Assembly (NCBI GenBank): GCA_900111435.1
Contig: FOIY01000001.1
Coordinates: 682,001-746,000, forward strand
DNA from: Ruminococcaceae bacterium KH2T8
GTDB lineage: Bacteria > Bacillota > Clostridia > Saccharofermentanales > Saccharofermentanaceae
Direction of reading: 5' to 3'
DNA: 64,000 bases
The position numbers and the translations under genes are program-made. Under the pieces are notes generated by a model, which ran no database searches, was not told the origin of the DNA, and saw nothing but the letters and a program-made list of their open reading frames with translations. Shown here one piece after another: positions 53,057 to 62,256 of this stretch. Every line of letters begins with the position of its first letter. Position 1 is the stretch's first letter.

Positions 53057-56000
53057 TCATAGCGGACTTAACAGCTTAACCTTGCAGGCTGAACCGTGTT
53101 CGACAAGGTATCCCATCGTGATCTGCGGCTGGAAGGTTCTGTCATTAGGAACGGGAAGGAACATCTGCTCTGACGGTTTACCGAGTACGATACCGGAATC
53201 GACTTCCTTAAGCACCTTGGTCATATCCTCAAATCCGCGCAGCTTATTGGGAATAGTCGTATATACAACACCTATACCTGCCAGTTCGAAATCACGAAGA
53301 AGGGCACCGATCGCCTTCTCATTTCCCTGGAAGCAGCTTATGAAATGATCAACATCATCGATAAGCAATACTGCAGGCGGAAGAGACCTGAAGAAGTCTT
53401 CTCTTCTGTAGCCCTTACCCTGTGTCTCATATAGAGTCTTACGCTTCTCGCTTTCTTCACACAGATCCTTATAGAACTTCTCCGCATCAGCAGGCGAAGA
53501 ATAGTAGTGATACTTATTGGCATATCCCATCAGATCTCCGCTCGAAGAATCGAAGATATAGATGGACGCTGTTTCAGTCAACTCTGATACAACTGCCTTG
53601 ATGATCGTAGTCTTACCGGTCTTAGGTCCGCCTACGATCAGCTGTCTGATACCTGCATTGATATATACCGACTCTACACTTTCGCTCTCAAGACCTATCG
53701 GAACAAGCTGACTGTTACTCTTATTCTTAGTAAGATCAGCGGAGGTAACGATCTCGGGAAGCACGGGAATACCTTTAAGCTTCGGAGCCGTATTATTCTT
53801 TGCGATCTCATCTACGATGGCGTTGATCTTGTTTATATAGTCAATATCGTCATTGCCCTTGACCGGAGTATAGCACTGCATAACATTGATCTCATTATCC
53901 TTTACGAGTGCGCGTCCCTTGACTTCCGGAAGCTGGATCTTGGATCTGCCGATCAAGGTAACACTATCCATCGAATCGTACAGGTAAAGAACTATCTTAT
54001 GTTTAAAGCTGTTCAGGACACTGTATCTGATGGCACCTGCTCGTGAGGCAGTTACGACAGTATAGATACCCAGACCGACACCGTCACGGCAAAGAGAAGC
54101 AATAAATGATTCATATTCCATTCCCGCTTCCTTTACGGCATCGAAATTATCGATAACGACAATGATCATAGGAAGTTTTTCGGTTGCGACCATGTTATAC
54201 ATCTTGAAATTGATGGAACCGGTCCTTGCAAACTTTGACTTACGTTCCTTTATCTCTCTTGTAAGGATAGCGGTAAGCTTATTTCTCTTTTCTTCCTCGT
54301 CGAATGTCATGTAATCCGCCGTATGCGGAAGCTTCTTAAGCGGTATCAGTGCAGAGTTACCGAAGTCGAGGATATAGAAATTAAGAAGCCTTGGAGAGTT
54401 ATTACATGCAAGAGACAATGCCATGTTGGTGAGCAGTGTTGATTTTCCGAATCCTGAGGAAGCGAACACAGCCATGTTTCCGTCATTATAGAAATCATGG
54501 ATGTAATCCTTCTGGATCTGGAGATCAGGCATATCGACCAGACCAAGAGCCACATCTGCCTTGATAGTCTCGATGCTTCCGACATCACCTCTGACGACAA
54601 TGTCTTCATTAACGATCGATTCTTCAAGCGGAGGAAGCCAGGGCTTCATAACCTCAACATGAGGGATCTTCTCGTATGTATCCCTGATATAGTTAACGAG
54701 TACGTCAAGCTGAGTAACTCTCGTATCATTACTCTCGACACCTTCGCTCAGATCCTCATTGATAAGGGCACCCTGTCCCATTCTATTTATCTGATAAACT
54801 CTGGAATCAAATCCCTGAGCCGCTTCCTGCTCGCGATAAGGAGCTCCGCTCCATGCCGACTGGAACAATTCATAAATCTCGTTATTACCAACCTGGAGAT
54901 ATGCTCTACCTGTTTCGGTAATATATGCAGCATCAGATGTCTTTATTACGTCCTTACTGTCAGACTCAGTCTGCACCTTGAGTGCTATCTTGAACTTCGA
55001 GTTACTCCAGATCTGATCATCGACGATACCGCCGGGCTTCTGTGTAGCAAGTATAAGATGAACACCGAGGCTTCGACCGATCCTGGCCGTACTTACAAGC
55101 TCTGTCATGAATTCCGGCTGCTCTTTCTTGAGTTCTGCAAACTCATCCGAGATGATAAACAGATGAGGAAGAGGCTCCTTTACCTCTCCGGCTCTGAACA
55201 TCTTGGAATACTGATTGATGTTATTGATATCATGCTCAAAGAAGATCCTCTGTCTTCTCGAAAGCTCTGCCTTAATAGATGCCAGTGCCCTCATGCTCTC
55301 GCTACCGTCAAGGTTCGTGATAGTACCAAGAAGGTGCGGAAGATCGGAGAAGAGATTGGCCATACCGCCGCCCTTGTAGTCGATAAGCAGGAAACCTACT
55401 TCGTACGGACTGAAATTAAGAGCCAGCGACAGGATATAAGACTGAATAAGCTCGGACTTACCCGAACCGGTAGTACCTGCAATAAGTCCGTGTGGACCAT
55501 GAGCCTTCTCATGAAGGTTCAGGCTTACGATATCATTCTCGCCTCTGACACCGAGAGGTACGGATAGTGACTTGTAGCAGGCATTCTGAGACCAGATCTG
55601 AGGCAGATCAAGGTCCTGCGGTTTCTTGATGTTATAAAGTTCAAAGAATGATATGCTCTCCGGAATATGAGATGAGATACCCTTGTGGTGAATGATAGGA
55701 GTTGTCCTTCTTGCAATACGCTCAAAATCAACATTCTCATTCGAGAGCATCTTGAGTTCTTTATTCATGAGCTCGCTTTCGTATAACCTGACCTTACCCT
55801 CTTCGAGGTTATTAACGATAACGGTTGTCTTGATATTCTCCGGAACATTGCTCTCGAGATTTGAAAGATAGATGATCCTGAATCCGAGGTTGAGGTCCGG
55901 GCTCTGAAGATATTCCATTATTGCATGGTTCAATACGAGCTTGGGATTATCGACGATAAAGATATAGTACGGAAGAAACGAGGAATCACTCGCGGACTCG

Positions 56001-57310
56001 GCCAGGCGTTCCTTTCGGCCCTTAAGCACCTGCGCAAGATTACCGAGCACCTGATCACGTATACTCTCGGAATCTATGATACCGGTAATGTTAATGGACT
56101 TGATCCTGCAGTGCGGATACCATCTCATCCACTCAAAGTCTTTTCTGTATTCGGGATCGATAAGAGTTACGATCTCGATATCGTGATAGCTCTGGAAGAA
56201 CGCGAGCTGCGAAACGATATTCATTATCACCGGATGGATATGTCGCTTTTCTCCGATCAGTGCAAGATGGGAATTCTTAAGATCTACGGTGAAAGGCATA
56301 TCCTCGACCTTGGAATATCTCCTGCAAATATCACGCATCTCATCTTCAAGCGGATCATCCTTATCCTTAAAAGAATCCTGCTTATACTTTATCTTGAAAG
56401 ATGCGTCCTTATCGGCAGTACCTACAACGACATTAAGAAAATCACCGTCAGTGCTGCTTCTTTCAAATAACCTGATCGAATTGTCTTCGACTTCATCCGC
56501 GATCTCGCGGGCAGTCAGGTTCTGATACAGGAGTGCTTCTTTCTGAGCTTCAAACTTAGAATTAAGTTCCTTTCGCTTGCCGAGAAGATACTCGTTATAA
56601 CGAGCTTCTCTCTTAGCGGCTTCTTCTTTTCTCTCTTTCTTGTCCGAGAAATAGTTCGTTACGGAAAAGCATGTAGTCACGATAGAAGACAAAGCCATGA
56701 CATACATGAACAATCCTCGCCCCATCAGAACACCGACAGTTATCGTACCTGCTACCGTTACGAGAGGCGGAACGATAGTCTTAAGAAGGCCTCCCTTGGG
56801 TGGTGTGGACTGTGCCGTGGGACTGTCGACATCTATCGTGTCATCAGGTTCTCTCTTTATTACTCTTGCCGAACGCGAGAATATCGGGAATTCTTCCTGC
56901 TCATGACGATCGCTGATGTATTCCTGAAGATTTACCACAACATTTAACGCATTGATCCTGAGGTAATCCCTGCTCCATATGATCAGCTTTCCGTCAAAGA
57001 AGATGGCATCGCCTTCGTGAAGAACTATATCATCAGTTTCGGAAAGCCTGGTGTTAAAGAATACCTGTCCCTTTTCAATATGGAGTCTGTCACCTGTGAG
57101 CGTAAAGTTAACAACCGAATCCCTGACGAAGATATCAGCCGATTCAGATGATGAAACAACAATTCTTTCCAGCCCTCTGATAAGATACATCTTCTCATCG
57201 GCTGAATCTAATTTGTATGTCTTATATTGAGTCAGGTCTATCTCCTGGTCAGCTCTTTCGGGAGACAACTCCAGATATTGATTCTTATCTATGGCAAAGA
57301 TCGATTCCAT
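53057..57310 (-). CDS. essC: T7SSb translocase ATPase EssC
   Basis: 1,417 residues. The N-terminus (about 1-125) has the two FHA-like domains (VSSSESADIFVRDSVVNFTL). Two membrane helices lie at about 174-218. Three FtsK/SpoIIIE ATPase domains follow, with Walker A motifs AGTTGSGKSE (611-620), ASSGFGKST (950-958) and GGPKTGKTT (1227-1235); domain 1 also shows LLIDYKGGGM as its Walker B. EssC is the motor and effector-recognition subunit of T7SSb. All three Walker A motifs are intact. A GAGGATAAT site precedes the ATG, 11 bases after essB. The C-terminal variant usually determines which effector cassette is accepted. Confidence 0.96.
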   Translation of the reverse strand: MESIFAIDKNQYLELSPERADQEIDLTQYKTYKLDSADEKMYLIRGLERIVVSSSESADIFVRDSVVNFTLTGDRLHIEKGQVFFNTRLSETDDIVLHEGDAIFFDGKLIIWSRDYLRINALNVVVNLQEYISDRHEQEEFPIFSRSARVIKREPDDTIDVDSPTAQSTPPKGGLLKTIVPPLVTVAGTITVGVLMGRGLFMYVMALSSIVTTCFSVTNYFSDKKERKEEAAKREARYNEYLLGKRKELNSKFEAQKEALLYQNLTAREIADEVEDNSIRLFERSSTDGDFLNVVVGTADKDASFKIKYKQDSFKDKDDPLEDEMRDICRRYSKVEDMPFTVDLKNSHLALIGEKRHIHPVIMNIVSQLAFFQSYHDIEIVTLIDPEYRKDFEWMRWYPHCRIKSINITGIIDSESIRDQVLGNLAQVLKGRKERLAESASDSSFLPYYIFIVDNPKLVLNHAIMEYLQSPDLNLGFRIIYLSNLESNVPENIKTTVIVNNLEEGKVRLYESELMNKELKMLSNENVDFERIARRTTPIIHHKGISSHIPESISFFELYNIKKPQDLDLPQIWSQNACYKSLSVPLGVRGENDIVSLNLHEKAHGPHGLIAGTTGSGKSELIQSYILSLALNFSPYEVGFLLIDYKGGGMANLFSDLPHLLGTITNLDGSESMRALASIKAELSRRQRIFFEHDINNINQYSKMFRAGEVKEPLPHLFIISDEFAELKKEQPEFMTELVSTARIGRSLGVHLILATQKPGGIVDDQIWSNSKFKIALKVQTESDSKDVIKTSDAAYITETGRAYLQVGNNEIYELFQSAWSGAPYREQEAAQGFDSRVYQINRMGQGALINEDLSEGVESNDTRVTQLDVLVNYIRDTYEKIPHVEVMKPWLPPLEESIVNEDIVVRGDVGSIETIKADVALGLVDMPDLQIQKDYIHDFYNDGNMAVFASSGFGKSTLLTNMALSLACNNSPRLLNFYILDFGNSALIPLKKLPHTADYMTFDEEEKRNKLTAILTREIKERKSKFARTGSINFKMYNMVATEKLPMIIVVIDNFDAVKEAGMEYESFIASLCRDGVGLGIYTVVTASRAGAIRYSVLNSFKHKIVLYLYDSMDSVTLIGRSKIQLPEVKGRALVKDNEINVMQCYTPVKGNDDIDYINKINAIVDEIAKNNTAPKLKGIPVLPEIVTSADLTKNKSNSQLVPIGLESESVESVYINAGIRQLIVGGPKTGKTTIIKAVVSELTETASIYIFDSSSGDLMGYANKYHYYSSPADAEKFYKDLCEESEKRKTLYETQGKGYRREDFFRSLPPAVLLIDDVDHFISCFQGNEKAIGALLRDFELAGIGVVYTTIPNKLRGFEDMTKVLKEVDSGIVLGKPSEQMFLPVPNDRTFQPQITMGYLVEHGSACKVKLLSPL

Positions 57311-57321
57311 ATTATCCTCAG

Positions 57322-58605
57322 TTATTCGTTAATGCTATCTTCCTGTGTCGGATCAGTACTATCCGAACCCTCTGTATCTTCTCCCTCAGCCTCGGATCCT
57401 TCTGAAGAACCTTCTTCAGCCACTGTCTCTTCAGGAACTGTCTCGACAGGTTCCGTCTCCTCAGAAGTTGTCTCTTCGGGTACAGTCTCTTCCGTCTCGG
57501 CCGTCTCCTCTTCTGCAGGAGCCTGAAGCTCTACGAGCTTATTTCGAAGAGCTTCGATCTTTCCGTCGAGTTCACTAAGGAGATTCTCCTTCTCTTCACC
57601 GTTAAGATCCAGGTTGTTTTCAACGTATTTTTTGTATCCGACATATGCATAGAAGAGATGTCTGTCAGAATTTAGACGCTGAGCATCGTCGATCGCTTCT
57701 TCGTACTGAAGGCGTCCGATATGTATCCAGAAATCAAATCTCGTCTCCTCGGTCTTCGTCGTCAACTGAGCAAGCTCATACTGCTTTGAATCCTGATCGA
57801 GATCGACTGATTTTAGGTAGGATACTGCAAGGATATACTTGGACATATAGGGCAACTGATCGACATCTACATCTGCAAGTGTCGTCTGAACCGCGATATA
57901 GTCTCCGTTAAGGAATGCATTATCCGCACTTATGAGTTTCTTATCCAGAGGGATCTTAAAGAAGCACAGGTAAGATAATCCGAGTATTGATAACACGAGA
58001 AGCACGCACACTATCGGAAACAGGATCCTGAGGCGCTTTTCCTTAGCCTTATTTATATATACGTATTCCTCGTCGAGCTTGGCTTTCTGCTCATCGTATC
58101 TTGCCATCAGTTCGCTCTGTATCTCATCTATGGACTCCTTTGAGTTAACTGCATTTACGGTCTTATCTTTCTTGTAAAGATCCTCACCGCCGTTATAGTA
58201 ATCTTCAAATGTATACTGCTCATTAAGAACGGAAGCTATCAGTGCTTTATAGCCCTTAAGGAAATCCTCTTCCGAAACTTCTCCGTAATCACGCATCAAC
58301 ACCTTGGGGATCAGGTTGGAATCAAAATAGACATTATCGGGCGAAAGCGAGAACTCATACCTCGAACACAGATCCGTGAGCTTTCTGCAATTAGAGAGCA
58401 AACGGAACTTATCAAGACCCAGGTCTTTTCGCTCTGCGACGGATGTCAGTAAGTCAAGGTCGAATTCCAGAGTATATCCGTCATCCGACTCTTCCATGGA
58501 ACAGGGGATCAGATTGGTATCTGAATAAATGAGATAGTCTCTTTTCCCTTTCGGGAGTCTTGCTTCACCATTAGAAACAGTTATCGTCTTAGTATTCTTA
58601 TCCAT
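57322..58605 (-). CDS. essB: T7SSb pseudokinase subunit EssB (YukC)
   Basis: 427 residues. A cytoplasmic pseudokinase-like N-domain (about 1-225) with EEDFLKGYKALIASVLNEQYTFEDYYN precedes one membrane helix (about 230-250, LRILFPIVCVLLVLSILGLSYLCFF). An extracytoplasmic helical domain and an acidic Glu/Thr-rich tail (about 355-427) follow. EssB binds EssC and stabilises the secretion complex. The ATG overlaps the end of esaB by 8 bases. The tail is more acidic and longer than I remember for EssB of Bacillus or Staphylococcus. Confidence 0.88.
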   Translation of the reverse strand: MDKNTKTITVSNGEARLPKGKRDYLIYSDTNLIPCSMEESDDGYTLEFDLDLLTSVAERKDLGLDKFRLLSNCRKLTDLCSRYEFSLSPDNVYFDSNLIPKVLMRDYGEVSEEDFLKGYKALIASVLNEQYTFEDYYNGGEDLYKKDKTVNAVNSKESIDEIQSELMARYDEQKAKLDEEYVYINKAKEKRLRILFPIVCVLLVLSILGLSYLCFFKIPLDKKLISADNAFLNGDYIAVQTTLADVDVDQLPYMSKYILAVSYLKSVDLDQDSKQYELAQLTTKTEETRFDFWIHIGRLQYEEAIDDAQRLNSDRHLFYAYVGYKKYVENNLDLNGEEKENLLSELDGKIEALRNKLVELQAPAEEETAETEETVPEETTSEETEPVETVPEETVAEEGSSEGSEAEGEDTEGSDSTDPTQEDSINE

Positions 58606-58870
58606 TCAGCACCTCTAAACTAATAACATCTCCGCTAAAGATCTTTTCTTCTTCAAATGTCTTATAAAGACTTATAACTCTGTTCTGGAGCAACGATCTG
58701 CATACATAGTTCTCAGTCTCGCCCCCGATCTTTCCGGCTTCCTTTAAGACCGTAAGCATCGATCTGATCTCTCGTCGTTCATCCAGCATCAGATCAACAG
58801 ATGAATCACCATTTGCTAAAGTAAACGTTATCAAATATCCGCCCTCACTTTCCTTCTGATCTTGCGCCAC
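58598..58870 (-). CDS. esaB: T7SSb ubiquitin-like subunit EsaB (YukD)
   Basis: 90 residues with a beta-grasp pattern (YLITFTLANGDSSVDLMLDERREI, then RVISLYKTFEEEKIFSGDVISLEVL). EsaB/YukD is a ubiquitin-like cytoplasmic subunit needed for secretion. The gene overlaps the preceding gene by 40 bases and essB by 8 bases, a tightly packed order. Confidence 0.85.
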   Translation of the reverse strand: MAQDQKESEGGYLITFTLANGDSSVDLMLDERREIRSMLTVLKEAGKIGGETENYVCRSLLQNRVISLYKTFEEEKIFSGDVISLEVLNG

Positions 58871-59316
58871 AAAACAGCAGCTAAGATCCCGAGGAGCACA
58901 GCTCCCGCAACTAATACCACTGACCAGACGATCCCGACACCCTTCTCACGGGGCGCTGAACTATACTTGAGCTGCGATTGAGATTCATCGAATAAAGTCT
59001 GACCGTTAAGCTGTCTGTTTATCTCTTCGGCGACAGAGAGCTGCTCTTCTTCGGGCATCACGAAATATTCGTTTTGAATAACCGTATTCTGATTGTTATC
59101 ACGGATCTCGTGATCGATCTCGGCAGTCGCCGCATCGGCAGAAAAAAGCTCAACATCGTATCCGTTAAGAAGATCATCACCGGCATAAGCACTATCCGTA
59201 AGCGCATCAAACTGAAGCTCGACACCGTGCTCTTCGCTCGGTGTCGTCTCATTATTCTCTGCATCCGTTTCTGAAACTTCAGTATCCCGGAGGATGATCA
59301 TCTCATCACAGATCAT
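58831..59316 (-). CDS. essA: EssA-position membrane protein
   Basis: 161 residues: an acidic N-terminal part (SETDAENNETTPSEEHG), a stretch with EEEQLSVAEEINRQLNGQTLFDE, and a single membrane helix (about 127-149, GIVWSVVLVAGAVLLGILAAVLW) with a basic tail. Position between esaA and esaB and the C-terminal helix fit EssA (YueC) of T7SSb. Primary sequence similarity is weak, so the name is by position. The ATG overlaps the esaA stop (ATGA). Confidence 0.6.
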   Translation of the reverse strand: MICDEMIILRDTEVSETDAENNETTPSEEHGVELQFDALTDSAYAGDDLLNGYDVELFSADAATAEIDHEIRDNNQNTVIQNEYFVMPEEEQLSVAEEINRQLNGQTLFDESQSQLKYSSAPREKGVGIVWSVVLVAGAVLLGILAAVLWRKIRRKVRADI

Positions 59317-61592
59317 ATCTTACGCTTCTTGAATGAATCTACAGCTGCCCAGGTAAGCATAACGAGTGCACAAACACCGCTTCCTGCCATTACATATACA
59401 AGTTTGGATGTCGCATCACCAAAGCTCGTAGTTTCAGCTGTCGACAACTCCGATCCTGTATTGAACTCGATAGGCTCAACGATCGCATCTACTACGTTCG
59501 TATTCACATCGGCTCCGGATCTGCTCTCAGGCATAAGCTCAACAAATGAACCGATAAGATCATTATTGCTCTGATTGATGATCCTTACCTCATCTGCATA
59601 AGCAGTTACACTTGCCTGGAATGCTTCCTGCTCCTCGTTATATGTGTTGATCGCAGTATTGCGCATGTTATTTACATAGTTCGTGTAGTTGTTGAGTTCA
59701 GTCTGCATCCTGCCGATATTGGCCTGATATGAAACATTCATCATGTTCTCAATACCGTAGCTGTAAGATGAGAATCGGCTGATCCTTGAATTGATCATAT
59801 CGGTTACTGATGTCGAAAGATAATCCTTAGGATCATAGGCACCTGACAGTCTAACGAGCTCATCTGCAGAAGTGCTGATCTCTTCATTAAACGCAGGCAT
59901 CGCATTGATCGAGTACTGATTCAGATCCAGGATCGCAGCAGGTTTTGCAGCGACAGTCATTTCTTCCGGATTAAATCTCTGAAGCGTACTGACATTCTGA
60001 TTCTGACCGGCAGCATTTGCCCTCGCCGGAACAAAAGCGCTGTTAACTGAGGTTGTATAGGAAGATGCACCTTCGGTAACCGCTGTACAATCTATGTTAT
60101 TTACGGCTGCATTCAAAGTAGCGATCGCGCCCTGCAACTCACCATAGCATCTCATCATCTCCTGATAAGCAGCGTTGTTATTTGTAGCGTCACCGGTTGT
60201 CCCTGCTCCGCCATCTTCGCCGGGAGCAGCTTCAGGATCCTCATCGCCATCAGTCTCCGGAGTATCTCCATCAGAAGTTCCGTCAACATCAGTTGCTTCA
60301 TCCTGAGAACCGGATTCCGAGTTATTTCCTTCTTCGGAATTTCCCTGATCAGCCTCACCGGGAGCCGACTCATCGGGCACTGAATCTACAGGATCAGAAT
60401 CGTCGGATTCATCAGAGCTGTCGGGTTGATTTACCGGCGCAACGTTCACCAGAGAATTCTGATAATCAATGACCGCCTGCTGATAAGCTAAATACTTCGC
60501 ATTAACATCATTTACACAGGTGATAAGATAATCCACATTATTTGCCAATGTGCCAATATTCGTATTCAACTGATTCCATTCTGTTTGAAGTCCGCTGATA
60601 TCGGTATTGAGAGACTGATTCCAATTGCTCAATCTGTCACACTCTGCGTTATATGCCTCAATGTACTCTTCCAAGAGCTGGGCATTAGCATATACCTGAT
60701 CATTATATGTATTCAGGTTAGTATGGTATGTCCGAAGAACAGCAGAATAATTACTGACCTTGGCATTCTGGTCATTGGATTCAGCCATCCATGCAGTAAG
60801 ATCGTTGATATACGCACTCAAAGTCGTATCAAATACTCCTGCATTATTCTCCATGGATTCCTGTATCGCATCGAAATCATCCTGTGCATCCTGATAGCTT
60901 GCAAGATAATAACCGGAGATATCATTGGCAAAATTACCTGCCTCGTTCATATATGTATCTATCTCAAGTCCTTCAGGCTGGAAATTAAGTTGCGGTATGC
61001 TTCCGAGCTCAAGTGAATCTACATAATCCATAAGCTCCAGCTCGTCCACCGATTCAAGTACGGAAGCATTATTGGCAAGCAACTGATCTGCAGTATCCTG
61101 AGCATCGTGGAATGTTGAAAGGATAGATACGATGTACGTATACGAGATCATGTTATTAACTTTATTTCTAAAGTCAGCGATCTTGGTTACCGTTCCGGCA
61201 TATGAATTACTGTCAAGATTACCGTTGATCGAATAATCGATCTGAAGCACTACAGGTGATGCCGTATTGATCGACTCGATACAGGCTGATGTATTAGCGG
61301 GGAAAGTGATTATCGCACCATACTTGCCTGATTCCATGCCTGCCTCGGCACTTGCAGGTGTTTCCAGCGTATAACCGCCCTCCAACTGCTCGAGCAGATT
61401 CCTCGAATAGTACTTAGTCTCCCCACCGACTTCAACACCTTCATCGAGATTTACTACTGCAATATCTTCGGATATCTGATCCCTGATATAGTCATTCTTT
61501 TTAAGTACACTCTCCGTATACTTAAGGCCTGAATACATGCCGACGGCTCCCGCCAAGATCAGCGAGAAAACAACGCAGATCAACTTCTTCAT
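59313..61592 (-). CDS. esaA: T7SSb membrane protein EsaA (YueB-like)
   Basis: 759 residues. One N-terminal membrane helix (about 4-22), then a YhgE/Pip-type N-domain (IAVVNLDEGVEVGGETKYYSRNLLEQLE), a long helical extracytoplasmic domain, an acidic low-complexity insert at residues 391-467 rich in Asp, Glu, Ser and Pro, a second helical part, and a C-terminal membrane helix (about 734-752). This is the EsaA/YueB topology with only one C-terminal helix visible; known homologues have more (about five), which is odd. EsaA forms dimeric arrow-shaped structures outside the membrane. A GGAGTAT site precedes the ATG. Confidence 0.82.
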   Translation of the reverse strand: MKKLICVVFSLILAGAVGMYSGLKYTESVLKKNDYIRDQISEDIAVVNLDEGVEVGGETKYYSRNLLEQLEGGYTLETPASAEAGMESGKYGAIITFPANTSACIESINTASPVVLQIDYSINGNLDSNSYAGTVTKIADFRNKVNNMISYTYIVSILSTFHDAQDTADQLLANNASVLESVDELELMDYVDSLELGSIPQLNFQPEGLEIDTYMNEAGNFANDISGYYLASYQDAQDDFDAIQESMENNAGVFDTTLSAYINDLTAWMAESNDQNAKVSNYSAVLRTYHTNLNTYNDQVYANAQLLEEYIEAYNAECDRLSNWNQSLNTDISGLQTEWNQLNTNIGTLANNVDYLITCVNDVNAKYLAYQQAVIDYQNSLVNVAPVNQPDSSDESDDSDPVDSVPDESAPGEADQGNSEEGNNSESGSQDEATDVDGTSDGDTPETDGDEDPEAAPGEDGGAGTTGDATNNNAAYQEMMRCYGELQGAIATLNAAVNNIDCTAVTEGASSYTTSVNSAFVPARANAAGQNQNVSTLQRFNPEEMTVAAKPAAILDLNQYSINAMPAFNEEISTSADELVRLSGAYDPKDYLSTSVTDMINSRISRFSSYSYGIENMMNVSYQANIGRMQTELNNYTNYVNNMRNTAINTYNEEQEAFQASVTAYADEVRIINQSNNDLIGSFVELMPESRSGADVNTNVVDAIVEPIEFNTGSELSTAETTSFGDATSKLVYVMAGSGVCALVMLTWAAVDSFKKRKI

Positions 61593-61635
61593 ACTTATAC
61601 TCCAATCCCTGAATCTAACCGCGAATCATTATACT

Positions 61636-61670
61636 AAAAAAGCCGTTCCCTTAAAAGAAAACGGCTTTAG
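61636..61670 (-). terminator. Terminator/attenuator between esxA and esaA
   Basis: AAAGCCGTT and AACGGCTTT form a 9-bp stem followed by TTTTTT on the minus strand. It lies 22 bases past the esxA stop. esxA would thus be made in excess while the rest of the locus depends on readthrough or on the TATAAT at 61628-61633. Confidence 0.85.
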
Positions 61671-61691
61671 GTTAAACTTGCTTTTTAACAA

Positions 61692-61994
61692 TCAACCATG
61701 AAACTTAGAAGCCATAGCAGCCTCGTTAGAATCATAAACCTCAGCAGCCTGATATGCCTGCTGGCTCATCTTCTGAGTATCGCTTACTGTCTGGTTGAAG
61801 AAATTAACTCTGTCCTCAAGCTCAGCAAGGAATGCGTCACTAGCGGGACCCTTCCACTCGCCGTTAAGATTTCTTGCATCTGTAAGAAGCTGTGTGAAAG
61901 TATCATTAAGAACCTGAGCGTGGTTCTGAAATCTTGCAGAATAATCTCTAAGTGTTTCGGGTGAAACGGTTACGTTAACATTTGACATTGCCAT
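61692..61994 (-). CDS. esxA: WXG100 secreted protein EsxA
   Basis: 100 residues. Two helices around the WXG turn (W47-K48-G49 in NGEWKGPASDAF) are followed by the C-terminal export signal form (YDSNEAAMASKF). It is the small substrate and cofactor of T7SSb. An AAAGGAG site lies before the ATG. It has its own strong promoter (62042-62070) and is followed by a terminator, so it is expressed independently and probably most strongly in the locus. Confidence 0.95.
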   Translation of the reverse strand: MAMSNVNVTVSPETLRDYSARFQNHAQVLNDTFTQLLTDARNLNGEWKGPASDAFLAELEDRVNFFNQTVSDTQKMSQQAYQAAEVYDSNEAAMASKFHG

Positions 61995-62041
61995 AACATT
62001 TAACTCCTTTATTCTCTTTATTATGGATAATAACCTCAGCT

Positions 62042-62070
62042 ATATTATATTATTTACGTTATATTGTCAA
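62042..62070 (-). promoter_or_regulatory. Strong promoter of esxA
   Basis: Minus-strand TTGACA (62065-62070) with TAATAT (62042-62047) at 17 bases, or TATAAT (62044-62049) at 15 bases. The surroundings are AT-rich. Confidence 0.75.
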
Positions 62071-62086
62071 TTTTTTTATAAGAATA

Positions 62087-62256
62087 TCACTGTTCTCGAT
62101 CGGTATGCTGATATAGCCTGACCAATGTTGCCTCCATGTAATCTACTGTATCCGCAACTGATCCGAGTTTATCTGCATATATAAATAAAACAAGTCCCAG
62201 TAGATCTACTAAGCAATAATATATGAAATTGTGGAGTAGATAGCGCGATCACTCAT
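62087..62256 (-). pseudogene. Frameshifted small ORF after the LXG-NlpC/P60 gene, possible immunity remnant
   Basis: An ATG at 62256 overlaps the LXG stop (ATGAGTGA) and runs 15 codons (MSDRAIYSTISYIIA) to a TAG. In the frame of the LXG gene, the sequence after its TGA is open for 53 codons to 62087 and reads like a protein: a hydrophobic helix (NFIYYCLVDLLGLVLFIY) then DTVDYMEATLVRLYQHTD. One missing base near 62212 would join both into a protein of about 57 residues with one membrane helix. This could be a decayed immunity gene, a frameshifting product or chance. Confidence 0.35.

Noticed and set aside
54497-55567. Plus-strand open frame of 356 codons inside essC
   Set aside because: Antisense shadow across the FtsK/SpoIIIE domains; Ser/Arg/Leu-rich with no family features.
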